From Flavobacteriaceae bacterium (lineage in GTDB: Bacteria > Bacteroidota > Bacteroidia > Flavobacteriales > Flavobacteriaceae), in assembly GCA_947446865.1 (NCBI GenBank), contig CANFHX010000020.1, positions 1 to 48,873 on the forward strand: DNA of 48,873 nucleotides, in the 5' to 3' direction. A program made the translations under genes and the position numbers. The notes below the pieces were generated by a model that was not told the origin of the DNA, ran no database searches, and saw only the letters and a list, made by a program, of their open reading frames with translations. This document shows positions 32,395 through 41,418 of this stretch, one piece after another. The number at the start of each line of letters is the position of its first letter. The first letter of the stretch is position 1.

Positions 32395-33441
32395 ATGAAA
32401 AAAGCAGAAAATATAATCGTTGGAATTTCAATAGGAGATTTAAACGGTATTGGAAGCGAAGTAATCTTAAAAACCTTTGAGGACTCTCGAATGTTAGAGC
32501 TTTGTACACCTGTTATTTTTGCTAATGTCAAAATACTTTCTTTCATAAAAAAGAACCTTAATTCGGATGCAGCTTTACACGGAATTGATCGAATAGACCA
32601 ATTAGTTAAAGGAAAAATAAATGTTTTAAACGTTTGGAAAGAAGGAGTAGACATTAATTTTGGTCAAAATGACGAAACTGTTGGTGCTTATGCTATAAAA
32701 TCTTTCGTGGCTGCAACAGCTGCGTTAAAAGAAGGTTTGGTAGATGTTTTAGTTACCGCTCCAATAAATAAATACAACATTCAATCGGAAGATTTTAAAT
32801 TCCCAGGGCATACCGATTATTTAGATCAAGAACTAGAAGGCAATGCCTTGATGTTTATGGTGCAAGATAACTTAAGAGTAGGGCTATTAACCGATCATGT
32901 TCCTGTTACCGATGTGGCAAAACATCTAACAGAAAAACTGATAATCCAAAAGATTGAAACCATAAATAAATCTTTAAAACAAGATTTTAATATTACTAAA
33001 CCCAAAATTGCAGTATTAGGATTGAATCCTCATGCAGGCGATAATGGTGTAATTGGCAACGAAGAAGAAAAAATAATCAAGCCAACCATAAAAAAATTAT
33101 TTGAAAAAGGAATTTTCGCTTTTGGTCCATATTCTGCCGATGGTTTTTTTGGAAGTGGTCAATATGAAAAATACGATGCTGTAATTGCTTCCTACCACGA
33201 TCAAGGATTAATACCATTTAAAACCTTGTCTTTTGGAGCTGGAGTTAACTATACCGCAGGATTGAAGAAGATAAGAACGTCGCCAGATCATGGAACTGCT
33301 TACGACATTGCAGGAAAAGGAGTAGCCGATTATAATTCTTTTAAAGAAGCTGTTTACCTTGCTATCGATATTTATAACTCTAGAAATGAGTATGAAGAAT
33401 TGGTGAAAAACCCATTAAAAACAAAAGAAAAACAGTTGTAA
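32395..33441 (+). CDS. pdxA: 4-hydroxythreonine-4-phosphate dehydrogenase
   Basis: 348 residues; oxidises 4-phosphohydroxy-L-threonine in the DXP-dependent vitamin B6 route, giving the amine substrate of PdxJ. Motifs are GISIGDLNGIGSE at 10-22, FPGHTDYL near 140 (metal-binding His), LNPHAGDNGVIGNEE near 210, YHDQGLIPFK near 270 and TSPDHGTAYDIAGKG near 300. pdxJ, the next enzyme, is also in this window, on the opposite strand and 17 kb away. It is divergent from ribE. Confidence 0.97.
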   Translation: MKKAENIIVGISIGDLNGIGSEVILKTFEDSRMLELCTPVIFANVKILSFIKKNLNSDAALHGIDRIDQLVKGKINVLNVWKEGVDINFGQNDETVGAYAIKSFVAATAALKEGLVDVLVTAPINKYNIQSEDFKFPGHTDYLDQELEGNALMFMVQDNLRVGLLTDHVPVTDVAKHLTEKLIIQKIETINKSLKQDFNITKPKIAVLGLNPHAGDNGVIGNEEEKIIKPTIKKLFEKGIFAFGPYSADGFFGSGQYEKYDAVIASYHDQGLIPFKTLSFGAGVNYTAGLKKIRTSPDHGTAYDIAGKGVADYNSFKEAVYLAIDIYNSRNEYEELVKNPLKTKEKQL

Positions 33442-33484
33442 ATAAAAAAATACTGATAAGGCTTTTTGTTTTACAATAAATTTA

Positions 33485-33492
33485 TATCTTTG
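33485..33492 (+). promoter_or_regulatory. -7 element for yceD-rpmF
   Basis: TATCTTTG fits TAnnTTTG, 41 bases before ATG 33534. The resulting leader contains a UUCG hairpin. Confidence 0.6.
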
Positions 33493-33502
33493 CACTCCCA
33501 AA

Positions 33503-33520
33503 CCCGAATCTTCGGATTGG
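33503..33520 (+). promoter_or_regulatory. UUCG-capped hairpin in the yceD-rpmF leader
   Basis: AATC-TTCG-GATT, extended by CC/GG pairs around one bulged G. It is a stable tetraloop stem in the short leader before an operon ending in a ribosomal protein gene. A regulatory role is inferred only from position. Confidence 0.4.
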
Positions 33521-33533
33521 ACAAATTGATGAA

Positions 33534-34079
33534 ATGATGAAAGTTACAAATGAATTTTTAATTCCATTTATAGGATTAAAGTTAGGGAAACATCCATTTG
33601 AATTTCAAATAAATAAAGCGTTCTTTGATAGTTTTGAGTATCACGAATATGAAGATTGTGATATCAAAGTAAATGTAGTTTTAGAAAAAAAAAGCACCCT
33701 ATTGGAGCTTTCTTTCCAACACAAAGGAACCGTTACCGTTCCTTGTGATGTAACAAACGAAATATTTGGTTTACCCGTAAAGAGTAAAATGAAATTAGTA
33801 GTTACTTTTGGCGAAGAATTTAATAATGACAATGAAGAATTGTTGGTATTGCCCCATGGTGAACATCAAATTGATATTGCACAATATATATATGAGATGA
33901 TTGTGCTTTCGGTTCCATTAAAAAGAGTTCATCCAGGAATTAAAGATGGAACTTTGCAAACAGAAACCTTGCAAAAACTTTCGGAACTAACAATTAAAGA
34001 ACAAAAAAAAGAGAATAAAAAAGAAGAAAATATTGACCCACGATGGGACAAATTAAAACAACTATTAACGGATAAATAA
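33534..34079 (+). CDS. YceD (DUF177) family protein
   Basis: 181 residues. The family pattern is visible: a beta-rich core with VVLEKKSTLLELSFQHKGTV, VPCDVTNEIFGLPVKSKMKL, then EELLVLPHGEHQIDIAQYIYEMIVLSVPLKRVHPG, and a charged C-terminal tail. YceD-type proteins are linked to 23S rRNA accumulation or ribosome assembly and are nearly always encoded before rpmF, as here (9-bp gap). Either of two adjacent ATG codons (33534 or 33537) could be the start. Confidence 0.92.
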   Translation: MMKVTNEFLIPFIGLKLGKHPFEFQINKAFFDSFEYHEYEDCDIKVNVVLEKKSTLLELSFQHKGTVTVPCDVTNEIFGLPVKSKMKLVVTFGEEFNNDNEELLVLPHGEHQIDIAQYIYEMIVLSVPLKRVHPGIKDGTLQTETLQKLSELTIKEQKKENKKEENIDPRWDKLKQLLTDK

Positions 34080-34088
34080 TATAGTAAA

Positions 34089-34283
34089 ATGGCACATCCT
34101 AAGAGAAAAATCTCCAAAACAAGAAGAGATAAGAGAAGAACACATTACAAAGCAACTGTAGCAACTATTGCAACTTGTCCAATAACCGGAGAAGCGCATT
34201 TATACCACAGAGCTTACTGGCATGAAGGTAAAATGTACTACAGAGGTCAAGTAGTTATTGATAAATCAGTAACAGCTGCTTAA
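34089..34283 (+). CDS. rpmF: 50S ribosomal protein bL32
   Basis: 64 residues, starting [20 protein letters not shown] after the initiator, which is the unmistakable bL32 N-terminus. The C-terminal part ([27 protein letters not shown]) lacks the four-cysteine zinc ribbon of C+ bL32 forms and has a single Cys. It is co-transcribed with yceD and followed by a strong terminator, so fabH is probably under separate control. Confidence 0.97.
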   Translation: MAHPKRKISKTRRDKRRTHYKATVATIATCPITGEAHLYHRAYWHEGKMYYRGQVVIDKSVTAA

Positions 34284-34304
34284 TTTATATTTAAATTTAC
34301 ATTT

Positions 34305-34337
34305 AAACTCTCACTCTGTGAGAGTTTTTTGTTTTTT
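34305..34337 (+). terminator. Intrinsic terminator after rpmF
   Basis: Perfect 10-bp stem AAACTCTCAC (34305-34314) and GTGAGAGTTT (34318-34327), loop TCT, then TTTGTTTTTT. Confidence 0.92.
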
Positions 34338-34378
34338 GTGAATATTAATTATAAGTAAATATTTTTTTGTAAATTCCA

Positions 34379-34407
34379 CCTCTTTTAAAATCCAAAATTT
34401 TAAGAGG
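34379..34407 (+). promoter_or_regulatory. Inverted repeat in the fabH leader
   Basis: CCTCTT-(TT)-AAAAT pairs with ATTTT-AAGAGG, giving 11 pairs with a two-base bulge, 15 bases before the fabH ATG. It is a candidate operator or leader hairpin for the fatty-acid initiation operon. Confidence 0.4.
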
Positions 34408-34422
34408 CCCTAAAATCGCAAT

Positions 34423-35421
34423 ATGAATTCAATTACAGCCGCAATTACCGCTGTTGGTGGTTATGTTCCGGATTTCGTTCTTTCCAATCAAGTTATAGAA
34501 ACCTTGGTAGATACTAATGACGAATGGATTACATCTAGAACTGGTATAAAAGAAAGACGTTTATTAAAAGAATCTGGAAAAGGAACTTCTTTTTTAGCAA
34601 TTAAAGCAGCACAAGATTTGCTTGAAAGAGGAAATATTGATCCTAAAGAAATTGATTTAGTAATTATGGCAACTGCTACTCCAGACATGCCTGTGGCTAC
34701 AACTGGAGTTTACGTGGCCACTCAAATAGGAGCAATTAATGCTTTTGCTTACGATTTATCCGCTGCCTGCTCTAGCTTTCTTTATGGAATGTCTGCAGCC
34801 GCTGCTTATATTCAATCGGGGAGATATAAAAAGGTATTAGTAATTGGCGCCGATAAAATGTCGTCTATTATTGATTATACCGACAGAGCAACTTGTATCA
34901 TCTTTGGTGATGGTGCTGGAGCAGCTTTATTTGAACCAAATTATGAAGGTCTTGGATTACAAGATGAGTACCTTCGTTCCGACGGGATAGGACGAGACTA
35001 TTTAAAAATTGATGCTGGTGGATCTATTTTACCTGCCTCTAAAGAAACTGTAGAAAACAGTCAGCATTTTGTTTTTCAAGATGGGAAAACGGTTTACAAA
35101 TATGCCGTTTCTGGAATGGCCGATGTGAGTGAAAAAATTATGCAACGAAACAATCTTACCAATGATGATGTAAATTGGTTAATTGCACACCAAGCCAATA
35201 AAAGAATTATAGATGCAACGGCATCTAGAATGAATCTTGAAGAAGACAAAGTATTGATTAATATTGAAAAATATGGCAACACTACTTCAGCAACTTTACC
35301 ATTGTTATTAAGTGATTTTGAAAATAAATTTAAAAAAGGAGATAACCTTATTTTCGCTGCTTTTGGCGGCGGATTTACTTGGGGTTCGATCTACTTAAAA
35401 TGGGCATACAATAAACAATAA
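34423..35421 (+). CDS. fabH: 3-oxoacyl-ACP synthase III (KAS III)
   Basis: 332 residues; condenses acetyl- or branched acyl-CoA with malonyl-ACP to start fatty-acid synthesis. The catalytic triad is clear: C116 in DLSAACSSFLYG, H256 in IAHQANKRI and N286 in YGNTTSATLPL. WITSRTGIKERR near 35-46 is also typical. It is followed by accB after 22 bp, so it forms a fabH-accB-accC cluster providing malonyl-CoA and the first condensation. Many Bacteroidota have several fabH paralogues. Confidence 0.96.
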   Translation: MNSITAAITAVGGYVPDFVLSNQVIETLVDTNDEWITSRTGIKERRLLKESGKGTSFLAIKAAQDLLERGNIDPKEIDLVIMATATPDMPVATTGVYVATQIGAINAFAYDLSAACSSFLYGMSAAAAYIQSGRYKKVLVIGADKMSSIIDYTDRATCIIFGDGAGAALFEPNYEGLGLQDEYLRSDGIGRDYLKIDAGGSILPASKETVENSQHFVFQDGKTVYKYAVSGMADVSEKIMQRNNLTNDDVNWLIAHQANKRIIDATASRMNLEEDKVLINIEKYGNTTSATLPLLLSDFENKFKKGDNLIFAAFGGGFTWGSIYLKWAYNKQ

Positions 35422-35443
35422 AACAAAACTAAAAGAAATAATT

Positions 35444-35923
35444 ATGGATTTAAAAGAAATTCAAAACCTAATCAAATTTGTATCCAATTCTGGAGTTGCA
35501 GAAGTGAAATTAGAAACAGGAGATATTAAAATCACTATTAGAACTACTTTAGAAGGAAATACTCCAGACATTACTTATGTACAACAAGCGCCTGTTCAAC
35601 AAGCAATTCCACAGGCAATTCCTGTTGCAGCAGAAGCTCCAGTTGCAGCAGCACCAACAGTAGTTGCTGACGAGAATTCTAAGTATGTTACCATAAAATC
35701 TCCAATGATTGGAACTTTTTACAGAAAACCATCCCCAGACAAACCTTCTTTTATAGAAGTTGGTTCTACTATTGGAAAAGGAGATGTACTTTGTGTTGTA
35801 GAAGCTATGAAATTATTCAATGAAATTGAAGCAGAGATTTCAGGTAAAATTGTAAAAATTCTTGTGGACGATATGTCTCCAGTAGAATTTGACCAACCTT
35901 TATTCTTAGTTGATCCATCATAA
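35444..35923 (+). CDS. accB: Biotin carboxyl carrier protein of acetyl-CoA carboxylase
   Basis: 159 residues. An N-terminal dimerisation part (1-46) is joined by an Ala/Pro/Gln-rich linker (47-75) to the biotinyl domain. VEAMKLFNEIEAEISGKI marks the biotinylation site at K123. It shuttles the carboxyl group from AccC to the carboxyltransferase, whose genes are not in this window. It precedes accC; the 120-bp gap is full of heptamer repeats. Confidence 0.97.
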   Translation: MDLKEIQNLIKFVSNSGVAEVKLETGDIKITIRTTLEGNTPDITYVQQAPVQQAIPQAIPVAAEAPVAAAPTVVADENSKYVTIKSPMIGTFYRKPSPDKPSFIEVGSTIGKGDVLCVVEAMKLFNEIEAEISGKIVKILVDDMSPVEFDQPLFLVDPS

Positions 35924-35928
35924 TTTTA

Positions 35929-36039
35929 AGATTTTAGATTGCAGATTTTAGATTGCAGATTTGAATCTTGATTAACATTTTGATTCAAATAAATTGCTTT
36001 CTTGACTTCTAACTTCTAACTTCTAACTTCTAACTTTTA
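35929..36039. repeat. Two heptanucleotide tracts between accB and accC
   Basis: First tract: AGATTTT, AGATTGC, AGATTTT, AGATTGC, AGATTTG (35929-35963). Second tract: four ACTTCTA and one ACTTTTA (36005-36039), ending 4 bases before the accC start. Between them TTTGAATC and GATTCAAA form an 8-bp inverted repeat. Both tracts have period seven with different words. Confidence 0.9.
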
Positions 36040-36043
36040 AAAG

Positions 36044-37393
36044 ATGTTTAAAAAAATATTAATTGCCAACAGAGGGGAAATTGCTTTAAGAGTAATTAGA
36101 ACTTGCAAAGAAATGGGCATTAAGACCGTTGCCGTTTATTCTACTGCAGATGCAGAGAGTTTGCATGTAAAGTTTGCAGACGAAGCAGTTTGTATTGGAC
36201 CACCACCAAGTAATTTATCTTACTTAAAGATGTCGAATATTATTGCAGCTGCCGAAATTACCAATGCTGATGCAATTCACCCTGGATATGGTTTTTTGTC
36301 TGAAAATGCTAAATTTTCTAAAATTTGTCAAGAACACGGTATCAAATTTATAGGCGCTTCTCCAGAAATGATTGACAGAATGGGAGATAAAGCTTCGGCT
36401 AAAGCTACCATGATTGAAGCAGGTGTTCCTTGTGTTCCGGGTTCTGTTGGGATTTTAGAATCGTATGAACAAGCGGAACAATTAGCCAATGAATTCGGAT
36501 ATCCAGTAATGCTAAAAGCAACCGCTGGAGGTGGAGGAAAAGGAATGCGTGCCGTTTGGAAACAAGAAGACTTACTAAAAGCTTGGGAAGGCGCTCGTCA
36601 AGAGTCGGCTGCCGCTTTTGGAAACGACGGAATGTATCTAGAAAAATTAATTGAAGAACCACGACATATTGAAATTCAAGTAGTAGGAGATTCTTATGGA
36701 AAAGCCTGTCACTTGTCGGAAAGAGATTGCTCAGTTCAAAGACGTCACCAAAAATTAACCGAAGAAACTCCATCGCCATTCATGACCGATGAGTTGCGTA
36801 AAAAAATGGGGGAAGCTGCTGTAAAAGCTGCCGAATACATTAAATACGAAGGTGCTGGAACTGTAGAATTTTTGGTAGACAAACACCGAAATTTCTACTT
36901 TATGGAAATGAATACCCGTATCCAAGTAGAACACCCAATAACAGAACAAGTAGTAGATTACGATTTAATTCGCGAACAAATTCTTGTTGCTGCTGGAGTG
37001 CCTATTTCCGGAAAAAATTACTTCCCAAATCTACATGCGATAGAATGTCGTATCAATGCCGAAGACCCATATAATGACTTTCGTCCTTCCCCAGGAAAAA
37101 TAACTGTTTTACATGCTCCAGGTGGTCACGGAGTACGATTAGATACGCATGTTTATGCAGGATATACTATTCCGCCAAATTACGACTCTATGATTGCTAA
37201 GTTAATTACTACAGCACAAACAAGAGAAGAAGCTATCAACAAAATGAAACGTGCTTTAGATGAGTTTTATATTGAAGGTATAAAAACAACAATACCTTTC
37301 CATCGTCAATTGATGGAGGAACCAGAATATGTTGCTGGAAATTATACAACTGCATTTATGGATACCTTCAAAATGAAAGAGGCAAACGACTAG
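36044..37393 (+). CDS. accC: Acetyl-CoA carboxylase biotin carboxylase subunit
   Basis: 449 residues; ATP-dependent carboxylation of biotin on AccB. It begins [20 protein letters not shown]; the ATP-grasp domain has [15 protein letters not shown] (about 159-173), and the active-site segment [16 protein letters not shown] sits near 288-303. [20 protein letters not shown] is typical of AccC. The length matches the E. coli enzyme (449). It is the last gene of the fabH-accB-accC cluster and is followed by a terminator. Confidence 0.97.
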   Translation: MFKKILIANRGEIALRVIRTCKEMGIKTVAVYSTADAESLHVKFADEAVCIGPPPSNLSYLKMSNIIAAAEITNADAIHPGYGFLSENAKFSKICQEHGIKFIGASPEMIDRMGDKASAKATMIEAGVPCVPGSVGILESYEQAEQLANEFGYPVMLKATAGGGGKGMRAVWKQEDLLKAWEGARQESAAAFGNDGMYLEKLIEEPRHIEIQVVGDSYGKACHLSERDCSVQRRHQKLTEETPSPFMTDELRKKMGEAAVKAAEYIKYEGAGTVEFLVDKHRNFYFMEMNTRIQVEHPITEQVVDYDLIREQILVAAGVPISGKNYFPNLHAIECRINAEDPYNDFRPSPGKITVLHAPGGHGVRLDTHVYAGYTIPPNYDSMIAKLITTAQTREEAINKMKRALDEFYIEGIKTTIPFHRQLMEEPEYVAGNYTTAFMDTFKMKEAND

Positions 37394-37439
37394 TTTTTAA
37401 AAATAGTTGCCGAATTATTTCGATTAAACAATTAAATTG

Positions 37440-37474
37440 AACAGCATCAAATACATTTTGGTGCTGTTTTTTTA
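37440..37474 (+). terminator. Intrinsic terminator after accC
   Basis: AACAGCATC (37440-37448) pairs with GGTGCTGTT (37460-37468) with one T-G pair, followed by a T-run. Confidence 0.88.
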
Positions 37475-37647
37475 TTGAATTAAATTTCAATATAGCTTGA
37501 TTTTATGGATCGTATTAAAAGAAAATAAGTTTATAATAGTACTTTTATTTTACAAAGAAATGCTAGAAATAATAGTTTAACCTGAGTTAACTTGTATTCT
37601 ACTTGTTCAAATTTTCAGTTCCCAAAAGAATATCTTACTTTTACCAT

Positions 37648-38268
37648 ATGAATTGGTTTTTAAAATTATTTATTCCTAAAGAAAAAGAAATTACAGACAC
37701 AATGAAGAAATTCCTTATTGTTGGCCTTGGCAATATTGGCGCAGAATATGTAAATACACGTCATAATATTGGTTTTAAAGTTCTAGATTATTTTGCTAGA
37801 AAAGAAGGTATTTCTTTTCAAACTGCAAAGCTTGGAGAAGTGGCGGAATTCAAAACAAAAGGAAGAACTCTTATTTTACTTAAACCAAATACTTACATGA
37901 ACCTCAGCGGTAAAGCAGTAAAATATTGGATGGAAAAAGAAAATATTGCTAAAGAAAATATCTTAATAATTACCGACGATTTAAACCTGTCCTTTGGATC
38001 CATTAGGATAAAAACTAAAGGAAGTGATGGCGGTCACAATGGACTTAAAAATATACAATTACTACTAAACACAACGGAGTATCCACGCTTCCGATTCGGT
38101 ATAAGTGATGCCTTTAAAAAAGGACGACAAATAGATTATGTCCTTGGCGATTGGGATGAAGAAGAAAAAATAAAATTGCCCGAAAGGCTTGAAATTGGCT
38201 CACAAATAATTACTTCTTTTGCACTTGCTGGACTTAGTGAAACCATGAATCTCTTCAACGGTAAATAA
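37648..38268 (+). CDS. pth: Peptidyl-tRNA hydrolase
   Basis: Recycles peptidyl-tRNAs dropped by ribosomes. The conserved core starts FLIVGLGNIGAEYVNTRHNIG (catalytic His in TRHNIG), with LILLKPNTYMNLSG and ITDDLNLSFGSIRIKTKGSDGGHNGLK following. The core alone begins at ATG 37702 (189 residues). I list ATG 37648 because the 18 extra residues (MNWFLKLFIPKEKEITDT) resemble N-terminal extensions I recall in flavobacterial Pth; the ATG at 37702 remains possible. It is convergent with leuS. Confidence 0.93.
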   Translation: MNWFLKLFIPKEKEITDTMKKFLIVGLGNIGAEYVNTRHNIGFKVLDYFARKEGISFQTAKLGEVAEFKTKGRTLILLKPNTYMNLSGKAVKYWMEKENIAKENILIITDDLNLSFGSIRIKTKGSDGGHNGLKNIQLLLNTTEYPRFRFGISDAFKKGRQIDYVLGDWDEEEKIKLPERLEIGSQIITSFALAGLSETMNLFNGK

Positions 38269-38278
38269 ACGGAATTCC

Positions 38279-38301
38279 ATTTGCCTTTAATTAAGGCAAA
38301 T
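38279..38301. terminator. Hairpin between convergent pth and leuS
   Basis: Perfect 9-bp stem ATTTGCCTT/AAGGCAAAT, loop TAATT. It lacks a long T-run on either side, so terminator function is likely but weakly supported. Confidence 0.6.
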
Positions 38302-38386
38302 TCATATCCAAATTAAATTGCATCATTTGTTTGCCTTTATTCCAAATACTAAGGAAGAAGGCCCGGCAAAAACTTTAACAATATGA

Positions 38387-41221
38387 TTATCCCACCAAGT
38401 TAATCACTTTTCCAGGAACGATGATTACTTTATTTGGCGTTCTTCCTTCCAATTGTTTAATAGTTCTTTCGTCGGCCATTACAATTTCTTGAATTTGCGG
38501 AACGGATAAATCTAATGGTAATTTAATGGTAAAACGCATTTTTCCGTTGAACGAAACTGGGTATTCTTTTTCCGATTCTACTAAATATTTTTCTTCACAA
38601 ATAGGAAATTCTACCTTAGAAACCGATTCTTTATGACCCAACTCACTCCATAATTCTTCGGCAATATGCGGTGCATAAGGAGAAATTAAAATTGCCAATG
38701 GTTCTAGAATTTTTCTATGGTTGCATTTTAAAGTTGCTAATTCGTTTACACAAATCATAAACTGTGAAACAGAGGTATTGAACGAGAAATTCTCAATATC
38801 TTCGGTAAGTTTTTTTATGGTTTTATGCAAGGACTTGTACATTTCTGGACTTGGCTCATCATTAGTTACAATTGAACCATTATCATCAAAATACAATCGC
38901 CATAGTTTTTTTAAGAAACCATAAACTCCCGTTATTCCGGCGGTATTCCATGGTTTTGATTGTTCCAATGGACCTAAGAACATTTCATACAAACGCAAAG
39001 TATCGGCACCATAATCGTTACAAATATCATCTGGATTGACCACATTGTATTTGGATTTGGACATTTTTTCTACTTCGCGACCAACAATATATTTTCCGTT
39101 TTCTAAAATGAATTCGGCAGTTGCATAATCGGTGTATAGTGGATGTTTCTTAAATGCTTCAATGTCAAGTTCGTTAGTGACGTCATTAATAACTGCTAAA
39201 TCCACATGGATTGGCTGCACATTTACACCCGAAATCAACCCTTTGGAATATAACTTTTTGGAATCTTCACTTCTATACACAAAAGCACTCATTCCTAAAA
39301 TCATTCCTTGATTGATTAATTTTTTGAATGGTTCTTCTGTTGGTGCGTAACCTCTGTCTTTTAAGAATTTATTCCAAAAACGAGAATACAATAAATGTCC
39401 GGTTGCATGTTCGCTTCCACCTATGTATAAATCTACATTTTGCCAATAGTTCAAAGCCTCTTTGCTTGCAAATTCGTTTTCATTGTGTGCATCCATATAA
39501 CGCATCCAATACCACGAACTTCCTGCCCAGCCTGGCATGGTATTCAATTCTAAAGGAAAAATAGTCACATTATCAATCAACTGATTACTGACTACTGAAC
39601 ACTGAACGCTGTCCCACGCCCAAGTAGTAGCATTTCCTAAAGGCGGTTGCCCGTCTTCGGTTGGTAGGTATTTTTCCACTTCTGGAAGTACAATTGGCAA
39701 ATGTTTTTTATCAATCATTTGCGGCAATCCATTCACATAATATACAGGAAATGGTTCGCCCCAATAACGTTGACGCGAGAAAACTGCATCGCGCAAACGG
39801 TAATTAGTTTTACCATTTCCTTGTTCGATATCTTCTAGTGCTTCAATACTTTTTTTAGTTCCTTCTTTATAACCCAATCCGTTTAAGAAATCGGAATTAA
39901 TTAATTCGAAACCGGTTTTTTCGCCGTAGGCTGCTTCTGAAATATCTTGATTAAATATATTTTTAATTGCTGGCATTCCGTTTTGACCTTTAAAGAAATT
40001 TGTAAATGCAAAATCTCTTTCATCGCCACATGGAACCGCCATTACCGCTCCTGTTCCGTAACCAGCCAAAACGTAATCGCCTATCCAAACTGGAATTGGT
40101 TCTTTTGTAAATGGATGTTCCGCATAAGCACCAGTGAAAACCCCGGAAATGGTTTTTACATCTGCCATTCTTTCTCGTTCGGAACGCTTTGCAGTTGCTT
40201 CAATATAAGTATCTACCGCAGATTTTTGTTCTTGCGTTGTGATTTTAGAAACTAATTCATGTTCGGGTGCCAAGGTCATGAAGGTAACTCCGAAAATGGT
40301 GTCGGGTCTTGTTGTAAACACTGAAATAGTTTCTTCTGCATTCAGTAATCGGAAATCTACCATTGCTCCAACACTTTTTCCAATCCAGTTTCTTTGGGAT
40401 TCTTTGATGGATTCACTCCAATCTATGTCGTTTAAACCTTGTAATAATCGTTCGGCATAAGCAGAAATTCGCATCGACCATTGGGTCATTTTTTTACGCA
40501 TTACTGGATGACCACCTCGCTCGGAAACGCCATTTATTATTTCGTCGTTTGCCAAAACGGTTCCAAGTCCGGGACACCAGTTCACTTCAGTTTCGGCCAA
40601 ATAGGTTAATCGGTATTGTAAAAGTATTTTTTGTTGTTCCTCAGAAGAAAAACTATTCCATTGGGCAGCGGTAAATGGAGCGATGTTATCATCGCAAACG
40701 GCATTAACCTTGCTATTCCCTTCTTTTTCGAAAGTAGCGATTAAGGTAGTAATGTCTTCGGCTTTATCAGAATTTTTATTGTACCAAGAATTAAATAATT
40801 GAATGAAAATCCATTGGGTGTGTTTGTAATAATCGGCATTGGAGGTGCGCACTTCGCGACTCCAATCGAATGAAAAACCTATTTTATCTAATTGCTCGCG
40901 GTAGCGTGCTATGTTTTCTTTGGTGGTAGTATCAGGATGTTGTCCGGTTTGGATAGCATATTGCTCTGCAGGCAATCCGAAGGAATCGTATCCTTGTGGA
41001 TGCAAGACATTGAATCCTTTATGGCGTTTGAATCGGGCCACAATATCGGAGGCAATATATCCTAGCGGATGCCCAACGTGCAAACCTGCTCCAGATGGAT
41101 AGGGAAACATGTCCAAAACATAATATTTTGGTTTATCGGAATGGTTGGTTGCTGCAAAAGTTTGGTTTTCTGCCCAATAATTGCGCCATTTGGCTTCTAT
41201 TTGTTCGTGGAAATATTTCAT
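38387..41221 (-). CDS. leuS: Leucyl-tRNA synthetase
   Basis: 944 residues. The class I signature HVGH is at 48-51 within FPYPSGAGLHVGHPLGY, and KMSKSKYNVV lies near residue 720. The CP1 editing domain (TTRPDTIFGVTF) is present. The length exceeds E. coli LeuS (860), partly through an insertion around 155-200 before the Trp-Cys motif WCPGLGTVL. It acts in the cytoplasm. Its 5' leader carries a heptamer-repeat dyad. Confidence 0.98.
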   Translation of the reverse strand: MKYFHEQIEAKWRNYWAENQTFAATNHSDKPKYYVLDMFPYPSGAGLHVGHPLGYIASDIVARFKRHKGFNVLHPQGYDSFGLPAEQYAIQTGQHPDTTTKENIARYREQLDKIGFSFDWSREVRTSNADYYKHTQWIFIQLFNSWYNKNSDKAEDITTLIATFEKEGNSKVNAVCDDNIAPFTAAQWNSFSSEEQQKILLQYRLTYLAETEVNWCPGLGTVLANDEIINGVSERGGHPVMRKKMTQWSMRISAYAERLLQGLNDIDWSESIKESQRNWIGKSVGAMVDFRLLNAEETISVFTTRPDTIFGVTFMTLAPEHELVSKITTQEQKSAVDTYIEATAKRSERERMADVKTISGVFTGAYAEHPFTKEPIPVWIGDYVLAGYGTGAVMAVPCGDERDFAFTNFFKGQNGMPAIKNIFNQDISEAAYGEKTGFELINSDFLNGLGYKEGTKKSIEALEDIEQGNGKTNYRLRDAVFSRQRYWGEPFPVYYVNGLPQMIDKKHLPIVLPEVEKYLPTEDGQPPLGNATTWAWDSVQCSVVSNQLIDNVTIFPLELNTMPGWAGSSWYWMRYMDAHNENEFASKEALNYWQNVDLYIGGSEHATGHLLYSRFWNKFLKDRGYAPTEEPFKKLINQGMILGMSAFVYRSEDSKKLYSKGLISGVNVQPIHVDLAVINDVTNELDIEAFKKHPLYTDYATAEFILENGKYIVGREVEKMSKSKYNVVNPDDICNDYGADTLRLYEMFLGPLEQSKPWNTAGITGVYGFLKKLWRLYFDDNGSIVTNDEPSPEMYKSLHKTIKKLTEDIENFSFNTSVSQFMICVNELATLKCNHRKILEPLAILISPYAPHIAEELWSELGHKESVSKVEFPICEEKYLVESEKEYPVSFNGKMRFTIKLPLDLSVPQIQEIVMADERTIKQLEGRTPNKVIIVPGKVINLVG

Positions 41222-41228
41222 TCTAAAT

Positions 41229-41311
41229 GTTTGTAGTTTATAGTTTTTGGTTTATAGTTTAAAGAGGTTGTAGATAGACTATTAACAACAAACCCCAAAC
41301 AATAAACAAAA
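41229..41311. repeat. Inverted heptanucleotide repeat in the leuS leader, GTTTATA type
   Basis: Left arm: GTTTGTA, GTTTATA, GTTTTTG, GTTTATA, GTTTAAA (41229-41263). Right arm: AACAACA, AACCCCA, AACAATA, AACAAAA (41284-41311), the inverted complement in the same register. The tract starts 7 bp from the leuS start codon. Confidence 0.85.
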
Positions 41312-41321
41312 ATTTAAGGTA

Positions 41322-41329
41322 CAAATTTA
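41322..41329 (-). promoter_or_regulatory. -7 element for leuS
   Basis: Minus-strand TAAATTTG fits TAnnTTTG. It lies outside the heptamer dyad, so the repeat would be transcribed in a leader of about 95 bases. Confidence 0.5.
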
Positions 41330-41418
41330 CATTTATTGTACTAAAGTCAAAACTTTAAACGTTATAAACTATGAATAAAGAAATTGTTTATTATTTTTAC
41401 GGCTAAATTTAGTTTGAT

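Noticed and set aside
32334..32654. 107-codon upstream extension of riboflavin synthase
   Set aside because: Overlaps pdxA on the other strand; the enzyme begins with the canonical MFTGIIE at 32333.
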